Shown piece after piece: positions 46,017 to 55,250 of a DNA stretch of 64,000 nucleotides; position 1 is the first letter of the stretch; each line of letters begins with the position of its first letter. Under the pieces are notes generated by a model. That model saw nothing but the letters and a program-made list of their open reading frames with translations. It was not told the DNA's origin and made no database searches. This DNA comes from Shouchella oshimensis (GTDB lineage Bacteria; Bacillota; Bacilli; Bacillales; Bacillaceae_D), in contig NZ_KV917380.1 in assembly GCF_002019765.1 (NCBI RefSeq), forward strand, positions 1,321,858 through 1,385,857, written 5' to 3'. The position numbers and the translations under genes were made by a program.

Positions 46017-47936
46017 ATGGAGTTTGTATTTCCAGATGGAGCTAAAAAGGAATTTCCAAGTGGTACATCAACAGAAGCAATTGCAGCTTCTATTAGCCCA
46101 GGACTTAAGAAAAAAGCGTTAGCAGGAAAATTGAATGGCGAGTTCGTTGACTTGAAAACGCCATTACCACACGATGGTAACATTGAAATCGTTACGGCCC
46201 CTTCAGATGAAGCACTGGAAATTATGCGCCATAGTACAGCCCACTTACTAGCCCAAGCAGTAAAGCGTTTGTTCCCGAACGTGCAACTCGGTGTTGGACC
46301 AGTTATTGAAGGCGGCTTCTACTATGACATCGATGCAGATGAGTCTATAACTGCCGAAGACTTACCAAAAATTGAAAAAGAAATGAAAAAGATTGTTGGT
46401 GAGAATTTAGAAATCATTCGCGAAGTAGTTAGTCGAGAAGAGGCGATTGCTCGCTTTAAAGAAATAAATGATCCGTATAAGCTTGAATTAATTGAAGCCA
46501 TTCCAGAAGGTGAGAAGGTTACGATTTATAAGCAAGGTGAGTTTTTTGATTTATGCCGAGGCATTCATGTGCCTTCAACAAACAAAATAAAAGAATTTAA
46601 ACTGTTGTCAACAGCAGGTGCTTATTGGCGTGGGGACTCTAAAAATAAGATGCTACAGCGAATTTATGGAACGGCCTTCTTTACGAAAGAAGACTTAAAA
46701 GCTCACTTACAAATGCTTGAAGAAGCAAAAGAGCGTGATCATCGTAAATTAGGAAAAGAACTCGGTATTTTCGCGTTATCTCAAAAAGTAGGACAAGGAT
46801 TGCCACTATGGCTTCCTAAAGGCGCGACAATTCGCCGTATTATTGAACGCTATATTGTCGATAAAGAAGAGCGTCTTGGTTACCAACATGTATATACACC
46901 AATATTGGGTTCATCTGAATTATACAAAACATCTGGACATTGGGAGCATTACAGCGATGATATGTTTCCACCAATGGAAATGGATAACGAAACCCTCGTG
47001 CTCCGTCCAATGAACTGTCCACATCATATGATGGTTTATAAACAAGATATGAGAAGTTACCGACAGCTTCCATTACGCATCGCGGAGCTCGGAATGATGC
47101 ATCGCTATGAAATGTCAGGAGCAGTTTCAGGATTACAGCGTGTAAGAGGGATGACGCTAAATGATGCACATATTTTCTGTCGTCCTGATCAAATTAAAGA
47201 TGAATTTATTCGTGTTGTTCGTCTTGTTCAAGAAGTGTATAAAGATTTTGGTTTAGAAAATTATTCCTTCCGTTTATCTTATCGTGATCCTGAAGATAAA
47301 GAGAAGTATTTTGATGATGATGAGATGTGGACTAAAGCCCAATCCATGTTAAAAGAAGCAATGGATGCTCTTGGTGCTACTTATTATGAAGCAATTGGTG
47401 AAGCAGCCTTTTATGGTCCGAAGTTAGATGTTCAAGTGAAAACGGCACTTGGTAAAGAAGAAACGTTATCAACCGTACAACTTGATTTCTTGCTCCCTGA
47501 GCGTTTTGATTTAACGTATGTAGGAGAAGATGGAAAGCAACATCGACCTGTTGTCGTTCACCGTGGGGTTGTTTCCACAATGGAACGGTTTGTTGCCTTT
47601 TTATTAGAGGAATACAAAGGGGCTTTGCCAACATGGTTAGCACCTGTTCAAGTTCAACTCATTCCAGTTTCAAATGAAGTACATTTAAACTACACAAAAC
47701 AAGTACAAGATGCGTTGCAAGCCGTTGGTGTTCGCGTAGAAATTGATGACCGAGACGAAAAGCTCGGCTATAAGATTCGTGAGTCACAAATGCAAAAAAT
47801 TCCTTATATGCTTGTTTTAGGTGATAAAGAAGTAGAAGCAGGTACTGTTAACATTCGTAAGTATGGTGAAAATCAATCAGAATCACAGTTGTTGCAACAG
47901 TTTGTCGATACGATTAAAGCAGAAGCACGTAAGTAA
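46017..47936 (+). CDS. thrS: Threonyl-tRNA synthetase
   Basis: Class II synthetase of 639 residues. Order: TGS domain (1-60), editing domain with [11 protein letters not shown] near 71-81, catalytic core with [13 protein letters not shown] near 332-344 and motif 2 [18 protein letters not shown], motif 3 [15 protein letters not shown], and a C-terminal anticodon-binding domain (about 535-639). AAAGGATG favours ATG 46017 over ATG 46008. Controlled by the T-box leader upstream; a terminator follows. Confidence 0.97.
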   Translation: MEFVFPDGAKKEFPSGTSTEAIAASISPGLKKKALAGKLNGEFVDLKTPLPHDGNIEIVTAPSDEALEIMRHSTAHLLAQAVKRLFPNVQLGVGPVIEGGFYYDIDADESITAEDLPKIEKEMKKIVGENLEIIREVVSREEAIARFKEINDPYKLELIEAIPEGEKVTIYKQGEFFDLCRGIHVPSTNKIKEFKLLSTAGAYWRGDSKNKMLQRIYGTAFFTKEDLKAHLQMLEEAKERDHRKLGKELGIFALSQKVGQGLPLWLPKGATIRRIIERYIVDKEERLGYQHVYTPILGSSELYKTSGHWEHYSDDMFPPMEMDNETLVLRPMNCPHHMMVYKQDMRSYRQLPLRIAELGMMHRYEMSGAVSGLQRVRGMTLNDAHIFCRPDQIKDEFIRVVRLVQEVYKDFGLENYSFRLSYRDPEDKEKYFDDDEMWTKAQSMLKEAMDALGATYYEAIGEAAFYGPKLDVQVKTALGKEETLSTVQLDFLLPERFDLTYVGEDGKQHRPVVVHRGVVSTMERFVAFLLEEYKGALPTWLAPVQVQLIPVSNEVHLNYTKQVQDALQAVGVRVEIDDRDEKLGYKIRESQMQKIPYMLVLGDKEVEAGTVNIRKYGENQSESQLLQQFVDTIKAEARK

Positions 47937-47940
47937 AACG

Positions 47941-47977
47941 AAAGGCTGGCATGGAGATCTCTCGATGCTAGCCTTTT
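47941..47977 (+). terminator. Terminator after thrS
   Basis: AAAGGCTGGCAT-GGAGA pairs with CTC-GATGCTAGCCTTT, followed by T residues. Confidence 0.88.
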
Positions 47978-48019
47978 TTATGATTTAGCAAATGAAAACG
48001 AATGGTCTCACCTTTACAA

Positions 48020-48337
48020 CTAATGAAAAGAATTGGTTTCTATAACAATAAGTTGTGCGTCTTCTAGTGCAATCGTTTCATGAAGTTCACCTTGTTCCCA
48101 TTGAACACAGTGATAAGGCTTGACTAATTCAATACTTGATTCATTCCGTACTTCTAACAAGCCACTTACACAGTATAGTCGTTGGGGTGTTGTCGCTCGA
48201 TGCAAGCCGATTTTATTGCCTTTTTGCAGGGTCATTAGTTGAATATGTGCAGCGTCTCTTGTAAGTGCAAGGGGGAAGGAATGCACATTTGAATGGTAAT
48301 GGGTAATGTGTTTTCCAGTAAGTTTAAAAATGTTCAT
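48020..48337 (-). CDS. Small cupin-like protein
   Basis: A 105-residue protein whose pattern of short strands with GNKIGLHRATTPQRLYCVSGLLEV (residues 40-63) looks like a single cupin barrel. The usual metal set HxH is incomplete (one His in GLHRA, none two residues on), so metal binding is uncertain. Its ATG overlaps the stop of the GrpB-like gene (ATGA), so both come from one mRNA. Function unknown. Confidence 0.65.
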   Translation of the reverse strand: MNIFKLTGKHITHYHSNVHSFPLALTRDAAHIQLMTLQKGNKIGLHRATTPQRLYCVSGLLEVRNESSIELVKPYHCVQWEQGELHETIALEDAQLIVIETNSFH

Positions 48338-48870
48338 TTGTGATCACCAGCTTTTTGTAAGATCTCCTGAACAAATGCTTTTTTTCCATCTGTATATGCT
48401 TTTGGATCTGTGGGGAATTGTTTTGCTAACGAGCGTTTAAGTTGTTCGTACAGACGTGCGCTTTCCTGATGGTTTGTCAAATAATCGCGAAATAAGAGAA
48501 GTGTGCTGCGTGTAGTTGAATCTCTTTCAACAATGTGTAGAACAACCGATTTGTTCGTATACGTTTGATCGGTGAACTTAGCTAAAACAAAGCGGTCGTC
48601 AAGCTGAACATTTTTTAAACGGTGATACTGGTCGTGTTGAAGTGTTTCAAATGGAAATTGATGAAAGAGGGATAGGTTGTCGATACCAATACAAATATCA
48701 AGGATAGGCTTTGCTTTTAAACCAGGAATGGCTGTAGAACCAATGTGTTCAATCGACGGAGTAAACGCTTGAAGAATCGTCCTTAATCGATGCTTCTCCT
48801 TTTGAAAACCTTCTGTCCAAAGATCATTGTGTAGGGAAAGGGAAACGCGGTTTTGTTCCAGACCAAACAT
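48334..48870 (-). CDS. GrpB/UPF0157 family nucleotidyltransferase-like protein
   Basis: A 178-residue protein with the UPF0157 signature IEHIGSTAIPGLKAKPILDICIGI at about residues 37-60, where the GS and the spaced aspartates match the minimal nucleotidyltransferase fold. Family members are of unknown function; some occur as domains fused to dephospho-CoA kinase. The frame is open to 48924, but GGAGTGATGAT sets the ATG at 48868-48870. Pairs with a cupin-like gene and is divergent from the OsmC-like gene. Confidence 0.82.
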   Translation of the reverse strand: MFGLEQNRVSLSLHNDLWTEGFQKEKHRLRTILQAFTPSIEHIGSTAIPGLKAKPILDICIGIDNLSLFHQFPFETLQHDQYHRLKNVQLDDRFVLAKFTDQTYTNKSVVLHIVERDSTTRSTLLLFRDYLTNHQESARLYEQLKRSLAKQFPTDPKAYTDGKKAFVQEILQKAGDHK

Positions 48871-48989
48871 ATCATCACTCCATATAAACAGTATAGGTAC
48901 GATGATACGTCTATTTCTCAGCAATGAATAGACTGTTTTTTCTTTTAAAAGTAACGTATACTAGAAGGAGAGAATAGGAGTGATTTAGA

Positions 48990-49373
48990 TTGCTTAACTA
49001 TAAAATGAAAGATATCGGGTACACAATCGATTTACCATATGGAAAACTCGATATAAGTGGAGATGAATCCGCTGGATTTAGACCATTCCAACTACTTGTC
49101 TCGTCTATTGCCGTGTGTAGTGGAGGCGTGTTTAGAAACATTTTGGATAAGAAACGTATTTCATACAAATCGATTAATATAGAAGCTGACGTTGTTCGAA
49201 ATGAAGCCAACGTAAATGAAGTGACGGCAGTATATCTAACCTTCGTCATTGAGGGTGCTCAAGCGAATGTTGAGAAATTGGAAAAAGCGTTGCAATTAGC
49301 TACGAAAAATTGCCCAATTGTCCAGTCGGTGAACAAAAGTATAAACATTACAGAAACGATAAAAATGATATAG
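48990..49373 (+). CDS. OsmC family protein
   Basis: A 127-residue protein of the OsmC/Ohr fold. Two cysteines are placed as in the family: one in AVCSGG near residue 42 and one in NCPIVQSVN near 110; in OsmC and Ohr such a pair reduces organic hydroperoxides. The long central helix after the first cysteine and the closing strand NKSINI fit. Subgroup is nearer the YhfA-like proteins than Ohr, so peroxidase activity is not assured. TTG start with GGAGTGA upstream. Monocistronic, with a strong terminator. Confidence 0.78.
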   Translation: MLNYKMKDIGYTIDLPYGKLDISGDESAGFRPFQLLVSSIAVCSGGVFRNILDKKRISYKSINIEADVVRNEANVNEVTAVYLTFVIEGAQANVEKLEKALQLATKNCPIVQSVNKSINITETIKMI

Positions 49374-49380
49374 ATAAATC

Positions 49381-49413
49381 AAACGCCGTCTCCTTTAGGA
49401 GACGGCGTTTTTA
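49381..49413 (+). terminator. Terminator after the OsmC-like gene
   Basis: AAACGCCGTCTCC (49381-49393) pairs perfectly with GGAGACGGCGTTT (49398-49410), loop TTTA, T tract after. Confidence 0.95.
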
Positions 49414-49481
49414 ACAATTCTATTCTTCATTAGGTTTAATCAATCACTATTCCCTAAAAAGGGCTCATTTAAACAAAAAAA

Positions 49482-49532
49482 TTCTAAAGTTTTTCTAAAG
49501 TCGCCCCTTTTTTTATGAAATGCTTGTATAAT
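49482..49532 (+). promoter_or_regulatory. Promoter of the yknWXYZ-like operon with 11-bp spaced direct repeats
   Basis: TATAAT (49527-49532) has no -35 element: the expected place reads CCCCTT. Instead TTCTAAAGT occurs twice, at 49482-49490 and 49493-49501, exactly 11 bp apart, ending 25 bp before the -10. One helical turn between direct repeats is typical of response-regulator dimers. An activator-dependent promoter is inferred. Confidence 0.5.
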
Positions 49533-49565
49533 TAAGGAAATAAAAAGAAAAAAGGGGATCGTATA

Positions 49566-50288
49566 ATGGAGCAACGAAGTGAGCTACACCATACGGAGGA
49601 AGCTAATTATTATAAAAAACCAAATATTTTTTCATTTATCATAAGCCCTATAAAGCAATTCGATCGAATTCGCTATGAACCTAAAGCGCTAGGACCAATG
49701 TTTTTAATTTTAGCTATCGTGCTTATTGGCTTACTCATTCCTGTTTTAGCAGGACAAGGTGGTCTTGTTCCATCTCAAACTGGCGAGTTTTATGGTGAGG
49801 ACATGTATATGGATGACTATTACTATGAGCCCGACCCACTTTCAAGTATGAATATAGATTCATTTGTGACGAACGCGATAGTATGGCTTTCTGTCTTAGG
49901 GGTTTTTGCTGCTGTGCCACCTCTTCTTTCGCTTCTTTTCTTTGCGTTTGCGAAGATGCACAATCGTGATACGACCTACGGGACTCTCTATTCGATGACG
50001 GTGTTCGCTACACTTGTCGTAGGTGTAGGCTTTTTGTACGTCATGATTATGAACACGATTGCAGGTACATATGGCTACATGTACACAGCACCAGCAGTGT
50101 TTGTTAATCAAGAGCACTTACTCTATCCCTTTTTAGCAAGTTTAGAAGTGTCGACGTTGCTCTTTATCCTATTAATTGTGATCGGTTTAATTCGAACTGC
50201 AGCATTTGAACGTTTTGTTGCCATTGCAATTGGTGTAGGGATGTTCGCTGTAGTGTTTATTTTTCAAGTAGTAGGAGGAATGATGTAA
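49566..50288 (+). CDS. yknW: Yip1-domain membrane protein, YknW-like
   Basis: A 240-residue protein with a cytosolic N-terminus and about five membrane segments (near 44-62, 103-126, 140-166, 184-207 and 215-235). The start region with PKNIFSFIISPIKQFDRIRYEPK and the segment pattern fit Yip1 family proteins. In B. subtilis YknW assembles with YknXYZ and the system protects against the SdpC toxin. Here too it is the first of four genes. A very acidic loop of about 30 residues (EFYGEDMYMDDYYYEPD) lies outside the membrane. Confidence 0.8.
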   Translation: MEQRSELHHTEEANYYKKPNIFSFIISPIKQFDRIRYEPKALGPMFLILAIVLIGLLIPVLAGQGGLVPSQTGEFYGEDMYMDDYYYEPDPLSSMNIDSFVTNAIVWLSVLGVFAAVPPLLSLLFFAFAKMHNRDTTYGTLYSMTVFATLVVGVGFLYVMIMNTIAGTYGYMYTAPAVFVNQEHLLYPFLASLEVSTLLFILLIVIGLIRTAAFERFVAIAIGVGMFAVVFIFQVVGGMM

Positions 50289-50289
50289 C

Positions 50290-51633
50290 GTGAAAGCTTG
50301 GAAAAAAGGAATCATTGCTAGTTTAGTTCTGGCATCTGTTGCAACATTTACGGTTTATGGGATGACAAAAGGAAAAGACTTAGCGGTAAGTGGTTATGAG
50401 GAAACATTTGAATTAATTTCTCCTATGTATGAAGATTTAAGTACAGTTGTCATGGTGCCTGGGTCACTTGAGCTAGTGAATCGACAAATCGTACAACCTT
50501 CTGCTGAACAAGGTTCCTATCAAGTGCTTGTTGAGGTGGGAGATGAAGTAGAAGAAGGCACGCCAATCTTACAATATAGCACAACAGAAATTGATTTTGA
50601 AATCCAAGATCTTGAATTACAAATTGAACAAGCACAAACGACGGTCCGTAATTTAACTGCTTCAGAGGCAGAATTGACAAAAAGAAAAAATGGACCTGAC
50701 GTTAAACCCACTTATCTTGAAGATGAAGAAACAGGAGATCGGACGGAAATAGAACCTCTTGTGACCATTGCGGAATTAGATGCTGAACTGGCAGAATTAG
50801 CAGATCAAAAGAAAGCAGAAAGCTATGCCATCTCACGTCTGCAAAATCAATTGGAAACCGCGAAAAAGCAAAAAGGAGAGCTGACGCTAACGAGTACAAT
50901 TAATGGAAGAGTGCTGAGCGTCAACGATCAAGGTGGAAATACTGACGATTTAGGGAACTCGTTGCCTTTAATGGAAATCGCCGATACGACTCAATTTACA
51001 ATTACAGGGAATGTTTCGGAACGACAATCGCTAGATGTGGAGCTTGGCCATGTGGCGTCTATTTATTCCGATACAATTGAAGAAGGATTTTGGTCTGGTG
51101 AAGTGATTGATGTATCTTATTTTCCAACAGAGGGTGACGATTGGTATGGAGATTCTTCTGGTTCGCAATACCCTGTTACCATTAAAATAACCGAGGGAGA
51201 AACGGAAAATTTACGTCCTGGTTATCAAGTGATGGCGGAAATTGTGACAAGTGAAGAGATGGGTCTGACGCTGGACATGGAGTTGGTTCAATATGATGAG
51301 ATGGGTAGCTTTGTTTTTGTTTATGAAGATGGGGTTGCCGTTCGTCGTGAAATAGAAATTGATTACGCGAATGATTACTCAGTAAAAATTCTAGATGGTC
51401 TAACAGAGGAAGATCTTGTAATTGCAGACTATATGCAAATGGTTACAGAGGGAATGTCGATTACGGTAAGCGAATTTAATGAAGAAGGGTTTTATGAAGA
51501 AGGATTTATTGAAGGTGAATTTGAAGAAGGCGAATTCGATGAAGGTGAATTTGACGAAAATGAATTCGATGACGTGGAACAAGAAGATGAGACTGAAGAA
51601 TTAGAGGAGCAAGAAGGAGATGATGAGTTGTGA
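50290..51633 (+). CDS. yknX: Membrane fusion protein, YknX-like, with long acidic tail
   Basis: A 447-residue periplasmic-adaptor type protein: membrane anchor (residues 6-24), biotinyl-lipoyl domain with GDEVEEGTPILQYS near 81-94, coiled coil (about 95-200), and beta-barrel domain (about 230-330). It links the MacB-type permease to its function outside the cell. Unusual is the last part (about 394-447): nearly only Glu, Asp, Gly, Phe and Asn, with repeats of the form (E/D)-G-E-F-(E/D). GTG start, GGAGG upstream; overlaps the next gene by 4 bp. Confidence 0.85.
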   Translation: MKAWKKGIIASLVLASVATFTVYGMTKGKDLAVSGYEETFELISPMYEDLSTVVMVPGSLELVNRQIVQPSAEQGSYQVLVEVGDEVEEGTPILQYSTTEIDFEIQDLELQIEQAQTTVRNLTASEAELTKRKNGPDVKPTYLEDEETGDRTEIEPLVTIAELDAELAELADQKKAESYAISRLQNQLETAKKQKGELTLTSTINGRVLSVNDQGGNTDDLGNSLPLMEIADTTQFTITGNVSERQSLDVELGHVASIYSDTIEEGFWSGEVIDVSYFPTEGDDWYGDSSGSQYPVTIKITEGETENLRPGYQVMAEIVTSEEMGLTLDMELVQYDEMGSFVFVYEDGVAVRREIEIDYANDYSVKILDGLTEEDLVIADYMQMVTEGMSITVSEFNEEGFYEEGFIEGEFEEGEFDEGEFDENEFDDVEQEDETEELEEQEGDDEL

Positions 51634-52301
51634 TTACGTTAAATCAAGTGACGAAATCATTTCGCTTAGGACCTTCTTGGTCGCAAGTGCTCTCTCCAAT
51701 AGACTTACAGATTGAGAAAGGGAGTTTTATGTCGATTATGGGCCCTTCGGGTTCCGGTAAATCAACGCTTATGAACATCTTGGGCTGTCTTGATAAGCCA
51801 ACAACAGGTCAGTATGTACTCGATGGCGAAAAAATTGATCGGCAGACACCGCGACAGCTTGCGCAAATTCGAAATAAAAAAATTGGCTTTGTGTTTCAAC
51901 AGTTCCACTTACTTCCACGACAATCTGCTTGGAGAAATGTTGAGCTACCATTAATCTATAGTGGAATGAAGAAAAAAGAACGTAAGGAAAGAGCATTTGC
52001 GGCCCTTGCCAAAGTTGGCTTAGCAGATCGTGTCCATTACAAGCCAACCTCTCTTTCAGGTGGACAAAAACAGCGTGTCGCTATTGCCCGGGCAATAGTC
52101 AATTCACCATCCTTAATTCTTGCTGACGAGCCTACAGGAGCACTTGATACAAAAACTAGTGAAGCCATTATTCGCTTACTACGAGAGCTCAATCAAGCAG
52201 GTACGACGGTTGTTATTATTACCCACGAAAACGAAGTAGCAGCTCAGACGGATCGAGTTGTATATGTACGTGACGGTAAAATTAACGATGCCGCATCGTA
52301 A
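51630..52301 (+). CDS. yknY: ABC transporter ATPase, YknY/MacB-like
   Basis: A 223-residue ATPase with Walker [11 protein letters not shown] near residues 37-46, Q-loop [10 protein letters not shown], signature [15 protein letters not shown] near 140-154 and Walker [13 protein letters not shown] near 161-172. It belongs to the LolD/MacB group that powers mechanotransmission rather than ordinary import. GTG start overlaps the stop of the fusion protein (GTGA), and the permease follows 24 bp later. Confidence 0.93.
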   Translation: MITLNQVTKSFRLGPSWSQVLSPIDLQIEKGSFMSIMGPSGSGKSTLMNILGCLDKPTTGQYVLDGEKIDRQTPRQLAQIRNKKIGFVFQQFHLLPRQSAWRNVELPLIYSGMKKKERKERAFAALAKVGLADRVHYKPTSLSGGQKQRVAIARAIVNSPSLILADEPTGALDTKTSEAIIRLLRELNQAGTTVVIITHENEVAAQTDRVVYVRDGKINDAAS

Positions 52302-52325
52302 CGTGTTAGGGAGAGGACTGAAAAC

Positions 52326-53519
52326 GTGAACATTATTGAGAATATAAAAATGGCCTTTAGTTCAATTGTTGCCCAAAAGATGCGCGCTATTTTAACGACA
52401 TTAGGAATCATTATCGGTGTTGCTGCTGTTATTATCGTTGTTGCTATCGGACAAGGAGCTGAACAAAAGCTGAAAGAGCAAATGATTGGTGTGGAAAACA
52501 TTCGCACCGTCTATTTTGAACCATCAGAGGAAGATCAAGCACAGAACCCAAATATATGGTTTGGACAGCAATATACCGAACAAGACCTAGAAGATATTCA
52601 AGCATTACCAGATGTGCAGTCAGTAGTTGCTACAGCCTCTGACTACCGGACGTTAAGTGTTGGAGAAATGGAAAGCGAAGCCGATATTATTGGCACGAAT
52701 ATGCATTACTTTGATCTTTACCAATATAATGCGATGGATGGTGAGTTGTTAACGCCTATTGATTTTTTAGCAGGTACGAGAAAAGTAGTCATAAGCACAT
52801 CATTAGCAGAGATGTTGTTCCCATATGAATCTCCTGTAGGTCAAACGATGAAAATTGGCGCTTATCCAATGGAGATTATCGGGGTACTAGCTCCTTCAGA
52901 GAGTATCCTTAGTTATGAATATGAACAAGTGATTATGCCATATGAAACGTGGAAACAAATTTTCTTCAGAGAAGGATACTCAGGTTTGAGTATTTCTGCA
53001 GAGTCTGTTGAACAAGCGGAATGGGCCGTTGCCGATGTGATGTATACGTTAAATACGAACCACGATACAATTGATGCGTATCAAAGCCATGATGCCAGCC
53101 AATTTTTAGAAGCGGATGCAGGGATAACGCAAATTTTGACGGTCATCATTGGGGGTATTGCGGGTATTTCTTTACTCGTTGGAGGGATTGGCGTAATGAA
53201 TATTATGCTTGTCTCCGTTACAGAACGAACTAGAGAAATTGGCATTCGTAAATCAATGGGTGCGACAACTGGACAAATTATGCTACAATTTCTCGTTGAA
53301 TCGGTCGTCCTCACATTTTTAGGTGGACTAATTGGGATCTTAATTGGAAGCCTACTTGTTGTGTTAATCGGAAATGGGTTTGATTTAGACGTTGCACTTT
53401 CCATTCCTGTTATTACCATTGCCACAACGTTCTCTATTGTTGTTGGAGTCGTTTTTGGTTTACTACCGGCTAATAAAGCTGCTAAGTTGGATCCTGTTGA
53501 TGCGTTGCGCTATGAATAA
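52326..53519 (+). CDS. yknZ: ABC permease, YknZ/MacB-like (FtsX fold)
   Basis: A 397-residue MacB-type permease: membrane segment near 20-40 (LTTLGIIIGVAAVIIVVAIGQG), a large extracytoplasmic MacB domain (about 45-250), and three segments in the FtsX domain (about 265-397) with ERTREIGIRKSMGAT near 300-314, the coupling region, and LPANKAAKLDPVDALRYE at the end. GTG start behind AGGGAGAGG. Last gene of the four-gene unit; no terminator was seen before the infC promoter. Confidence 0.92.
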   Translation: MNIIENIKMAFSSIVAQKMRAILTTLGIIIGVAAVIIVVAIGQGAEQKLKEQMIGVENIRTVYFEPSEEDQAQNPNIWFGQQYTEQDLEDIQALPDVQSVVATASDYRTLSVGEMESEADIIGTNMHYFDLYQYNAMDGELLTPIDFLAGTRKVVISTSLAEMLFPYESPVGQTMKIGAYPMEIIGVLAPSESILSYEYEQVIMPYETWKQIFFREGYSGLSISAESVEQAEWAVADVMYTLNTNHDTIDAYQSHDASQFLEADAGITQILTVIIGGIAGISLLVGGIGVMNIMLVSVTERTREIGIRKSMGATTGQIMLQFLVESVVLTFLGGLIGILIGSLLVVLIGNGFDLDVALSIPVITIATTFSIVVGVVFGLLPANKAAKLDPVDALRYE

Positions 53520-53531
53520 AGCAATCATACG

Positions 53532-53560
53532 TTGACAAGGGTAATAAATAATGGTATATT
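53532..53560 (+). promoter_or_regulatory. Promoter of infC-rpmI-rplT
   Basis: TTGACA (53532-53537), 17-bp spacer, TATATT (53555-53560): near-consensus and fitting for a translation operon. Confidence 0.88.
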
Positions 53561-53566
53561 AGCACT

Positions 53567-53754
53567 TGTGTTAGTCAAATAAAGCAAGAAGAAGCACCCG
53601 CTTCTCACCTGTTGACAACGGTTGTCAGGTTAGAAATCGTCAGTTTTTATTTAATGAGCTGATTAAATGTGGGTGCCGTGTGTACCTGCATTTTTTTGCG
53701 TATCGACGTTTTATATTGCTTTAGCTGCATCACAAAAACCACTGGAGGTGGCTC
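53567..53754 (+). ncRNA. L20-type autoregulatory leader
   Basis: The leader between promoter and infC carries two alternative folds. GCACCC (53594-53599) can pair with GGGTGC (53671-53676). Otherwise GTGGGT (53669-53674) pairs with ACCTGC (53684-53689), followed by ATTTTTTT, a terminator. Ribosomal protein L20 binding the first fold's region and promoting termination is the known control in B. subtilis; place and layout match. Confidence 0.8.
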
Positions 53755-54273
53755 ATTATTAGCAAGGACATGTTGGTCAATGAAGGGATTCGAGCTCGAG
53801 AAGTACGTTTAATTGGCGCTAATGGCGATCAAATTGGCGTGAAATCAAAGCATGAAGCACTGGAAATGGCACAGAGAGTAAATCTTGACCTTGTCTGCGT
53901 GGCACCAAATGCGAAACCGCCTGTCTGCCGTATCATGGATTACGGAAAATATCGCTATGAGCAGCAGAAAAAAGATAAGGAAGCACGTAAAAAGCAGAAA
54001 GTAATTACTGTTAAAGAAGTTCGTCTTAGTCCAACGATTGAAGACAATGATTTTAATACGAAATTACGAAATGCACGTAAATTCCTTGAAAAAGGCGATA
54101 AGGTAAAAGCTTCTATTCGTTTTCGCGGTCGTGCGATTACACACTCTCAAATCGGGCGTGATGTACTAGAGCGACTTGCAAAAGAATGTGAAGATATTGC
54201 CACTATTGAATCGCGTCCGAAGATGGAAGGACGTAGCATGTTTCTCATTATGGCTCCAAAAGCGGAGAAATAA
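53755..54273 (+). CDS. infC: Translation initiation factor IF-3, AUU start codon
   Basis: Prevents early joining of ribosomal subunits and checks start codon choice. The protein has the N-terminal domain ([12 protein letters not shown]), lysine-rich linker and C-terminal domain with [22 protein letters not shown]. The first ATG (53770) is 21 bases from GGAGG (53744-53748), too far, whereas ATT at 53755 or 53758 is well placed and gives (M)ISKDMLVNE, as in other bacilli. The rare AUU start lets IF-3 repress its own translation. Length 172 with the first ATT. Confidence 0.93.
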   Translation: MISKDMLVNEGIRAREVRLIGANGDQIGVKSKHEALEMAQRVNLDLVCVAPNAKPPVCRIMDYGKYRYEQQKKDKEARKKQKVITVKEVRLSPTIEDNDFNTKLRNARKFLEKGDKVKASIRFRGRAITHSQIGRDVLERLAKECEDIATIESRPKMEGRSMFLIMAPKAEK

Positions 54274-54311
54274 TTTTAGTTTTTAGGATTAGTTAAAAGG
54301 AGGACGTTATT

Positions 54312-54515
54312 ATGCCTAAGATGAAAACTCACCGTGGCGCTGCAAAGCGTTTCAAGAAAACTGGGACTGGCAAGCTAAAGCGTTCACACGCGTATACTAG
54401 CCACATGTTCCGTAACAAATCTCAGAAACAAAAGCGTAAATTACGTAAGTCTGCAATTGTTCATTCTGGAGACTTCAAACGTATTCGTCAAATGCTAACA
54501 TACAAGAAAAAATAA
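54312..54515 (+). CDS. rpmI: Ribosomal protein L35
   Basis: A 67-residue, very basic large-subunit protein. [21 protein letters not shown] at the start and [15 protein letters not shown] in the middle are diagnostic. AAGGAGG lies before the ATG. It is the middle gene of infC-rpmI-rplT. Confidence 0.98.
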   Translation: MPKMKTHRGAAKRFKKTGTGKLKRSHAYTSHMFRNKSQKQKRKLRKSAIVHSGDFKRIRQMLTYKKK

Positions 54516-54547
54516 ACTGTTCGTTCAGATAGAAGGAGGGATTTGCG

Positions 54548-54907
54548 ATGCCAAGAGTAAAAGGTGGATATGTCGCTCGTCGTCGTCGTAAAAAGATTTT
54601 AAAACTAGCTAAAGGATATTACGGTTCTAAACATACGTTATTCAAGTCCGCTCAAGGACAAGTAATGAAATCACTTCAGTATGCTTACCGTGACCGTCGT
54701 CAGAAAAAGCGTGATTTCCGTAAGCTTTGGATTACACGTATTAATGCAGCTGCTCGTATAAATGGTCTTTCTTACAGCCGTTTAATGCACGGATTAAAGC
54801 TTGCTGAAATTAACGTAAACCGTAAAATGCTTGCAGAACTTGCTGTAAATGATGAAAAAGCATTTGCTCAATTAGCTGACCAAGCAAAAGCTAGCTTAAA
54901 TAACTAA
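54548..54907 (+). CDS. rplT: Ribosomal protein L20
   Basis: A 119-residue large-subunit assembly protein and the feedback repressor of this operon. The basic N-terminal extension [22 protein letters not shown] and the [22 protein letters not shown] helix near 78-99 are typical. AGGAGGG lies upstream. A terminator follows directly. Confidence 0.98.
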   Translation: MPRVKGGYVARRRRKKILKLAKGYYGSKHTLFKSAQGQVMKSLQYAYRDRRQKKRDFRKLWITRINAAARINGLSYSRLMHGLKLAEINVNRKMLAELAVNDEKAFAQLADQAKASLNN

Positions 54908-54910
54908 TAT

Positions 54911-54938
54911 AAAGTACAGCCATTTGGCTGTACTTTTT
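54911..54938 (+). terminator. Terminator after rplT
   Basis: AAAGTACAGCC (54911-54921) pairs with GGCTGTACTTT (54926-54936), loop ATTT, then T residues. Confidence 0.92.
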
Positions 54939-54963
54939 TAAAGTATATAGGAGAAGATAATCA

Positions 54964-55221
54964 ATGCTTGTTTATCTTAGTTTGCTTTCGGTTTTTACTT
55001 TTATTGTAATGGGTATGGATAAGCACAATGCACGCCATCAAAGAAGTAGAATACCGGAAAAGAGTCTATTTTTATTTGCTATAATTGGTGGTAGTGTCGG
55101 CTTACTAGCAGGTATGTATAGTTTTCGCCATAAGACAAGGAAGCCCTCATTTAAATATGGAATACCGGCAATTGTTGTTTTGCAACTAGCTGTAGGGTTG
55201 TTCATTTACACATCGTTGTAA
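54964..55221 (+). CDS. ysdA: DUF1294 membrane protein YsdA
   Basis: An 85-residue membrane protein with three predicted segments and the DUF1294 core: GMDKHNARHQRSRIPEKSLFL followed by GGSVGLLAGMYSFRHKTRKPSF. The conserved basic and histidine residues lie in the loops. Function unknown. It follows rplT as in B. subtilis. AGGAGA lies before the ATG. Confidence 0.85.
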   Translation: MLVYLSLLSVFTFIVMGMDKHNARHQRSRIPEKSLFLFAIIGGSVGLLAGMYSFRHKTRKPSFKYGIPAIVVLQLAVGLFIYTSL

Positions 55222-55250
55222 CATATACATGGTAATAAGGAGGCATGACG

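Noticed and set aside
49504-49557. CCCCTTTTTT pairing with AAAAAAGGGG, which holds the yknW ribosome site
   Set aside because: The left arm lies upstream of the expected transcription start, so it would not be in the mRNA from that promoter.
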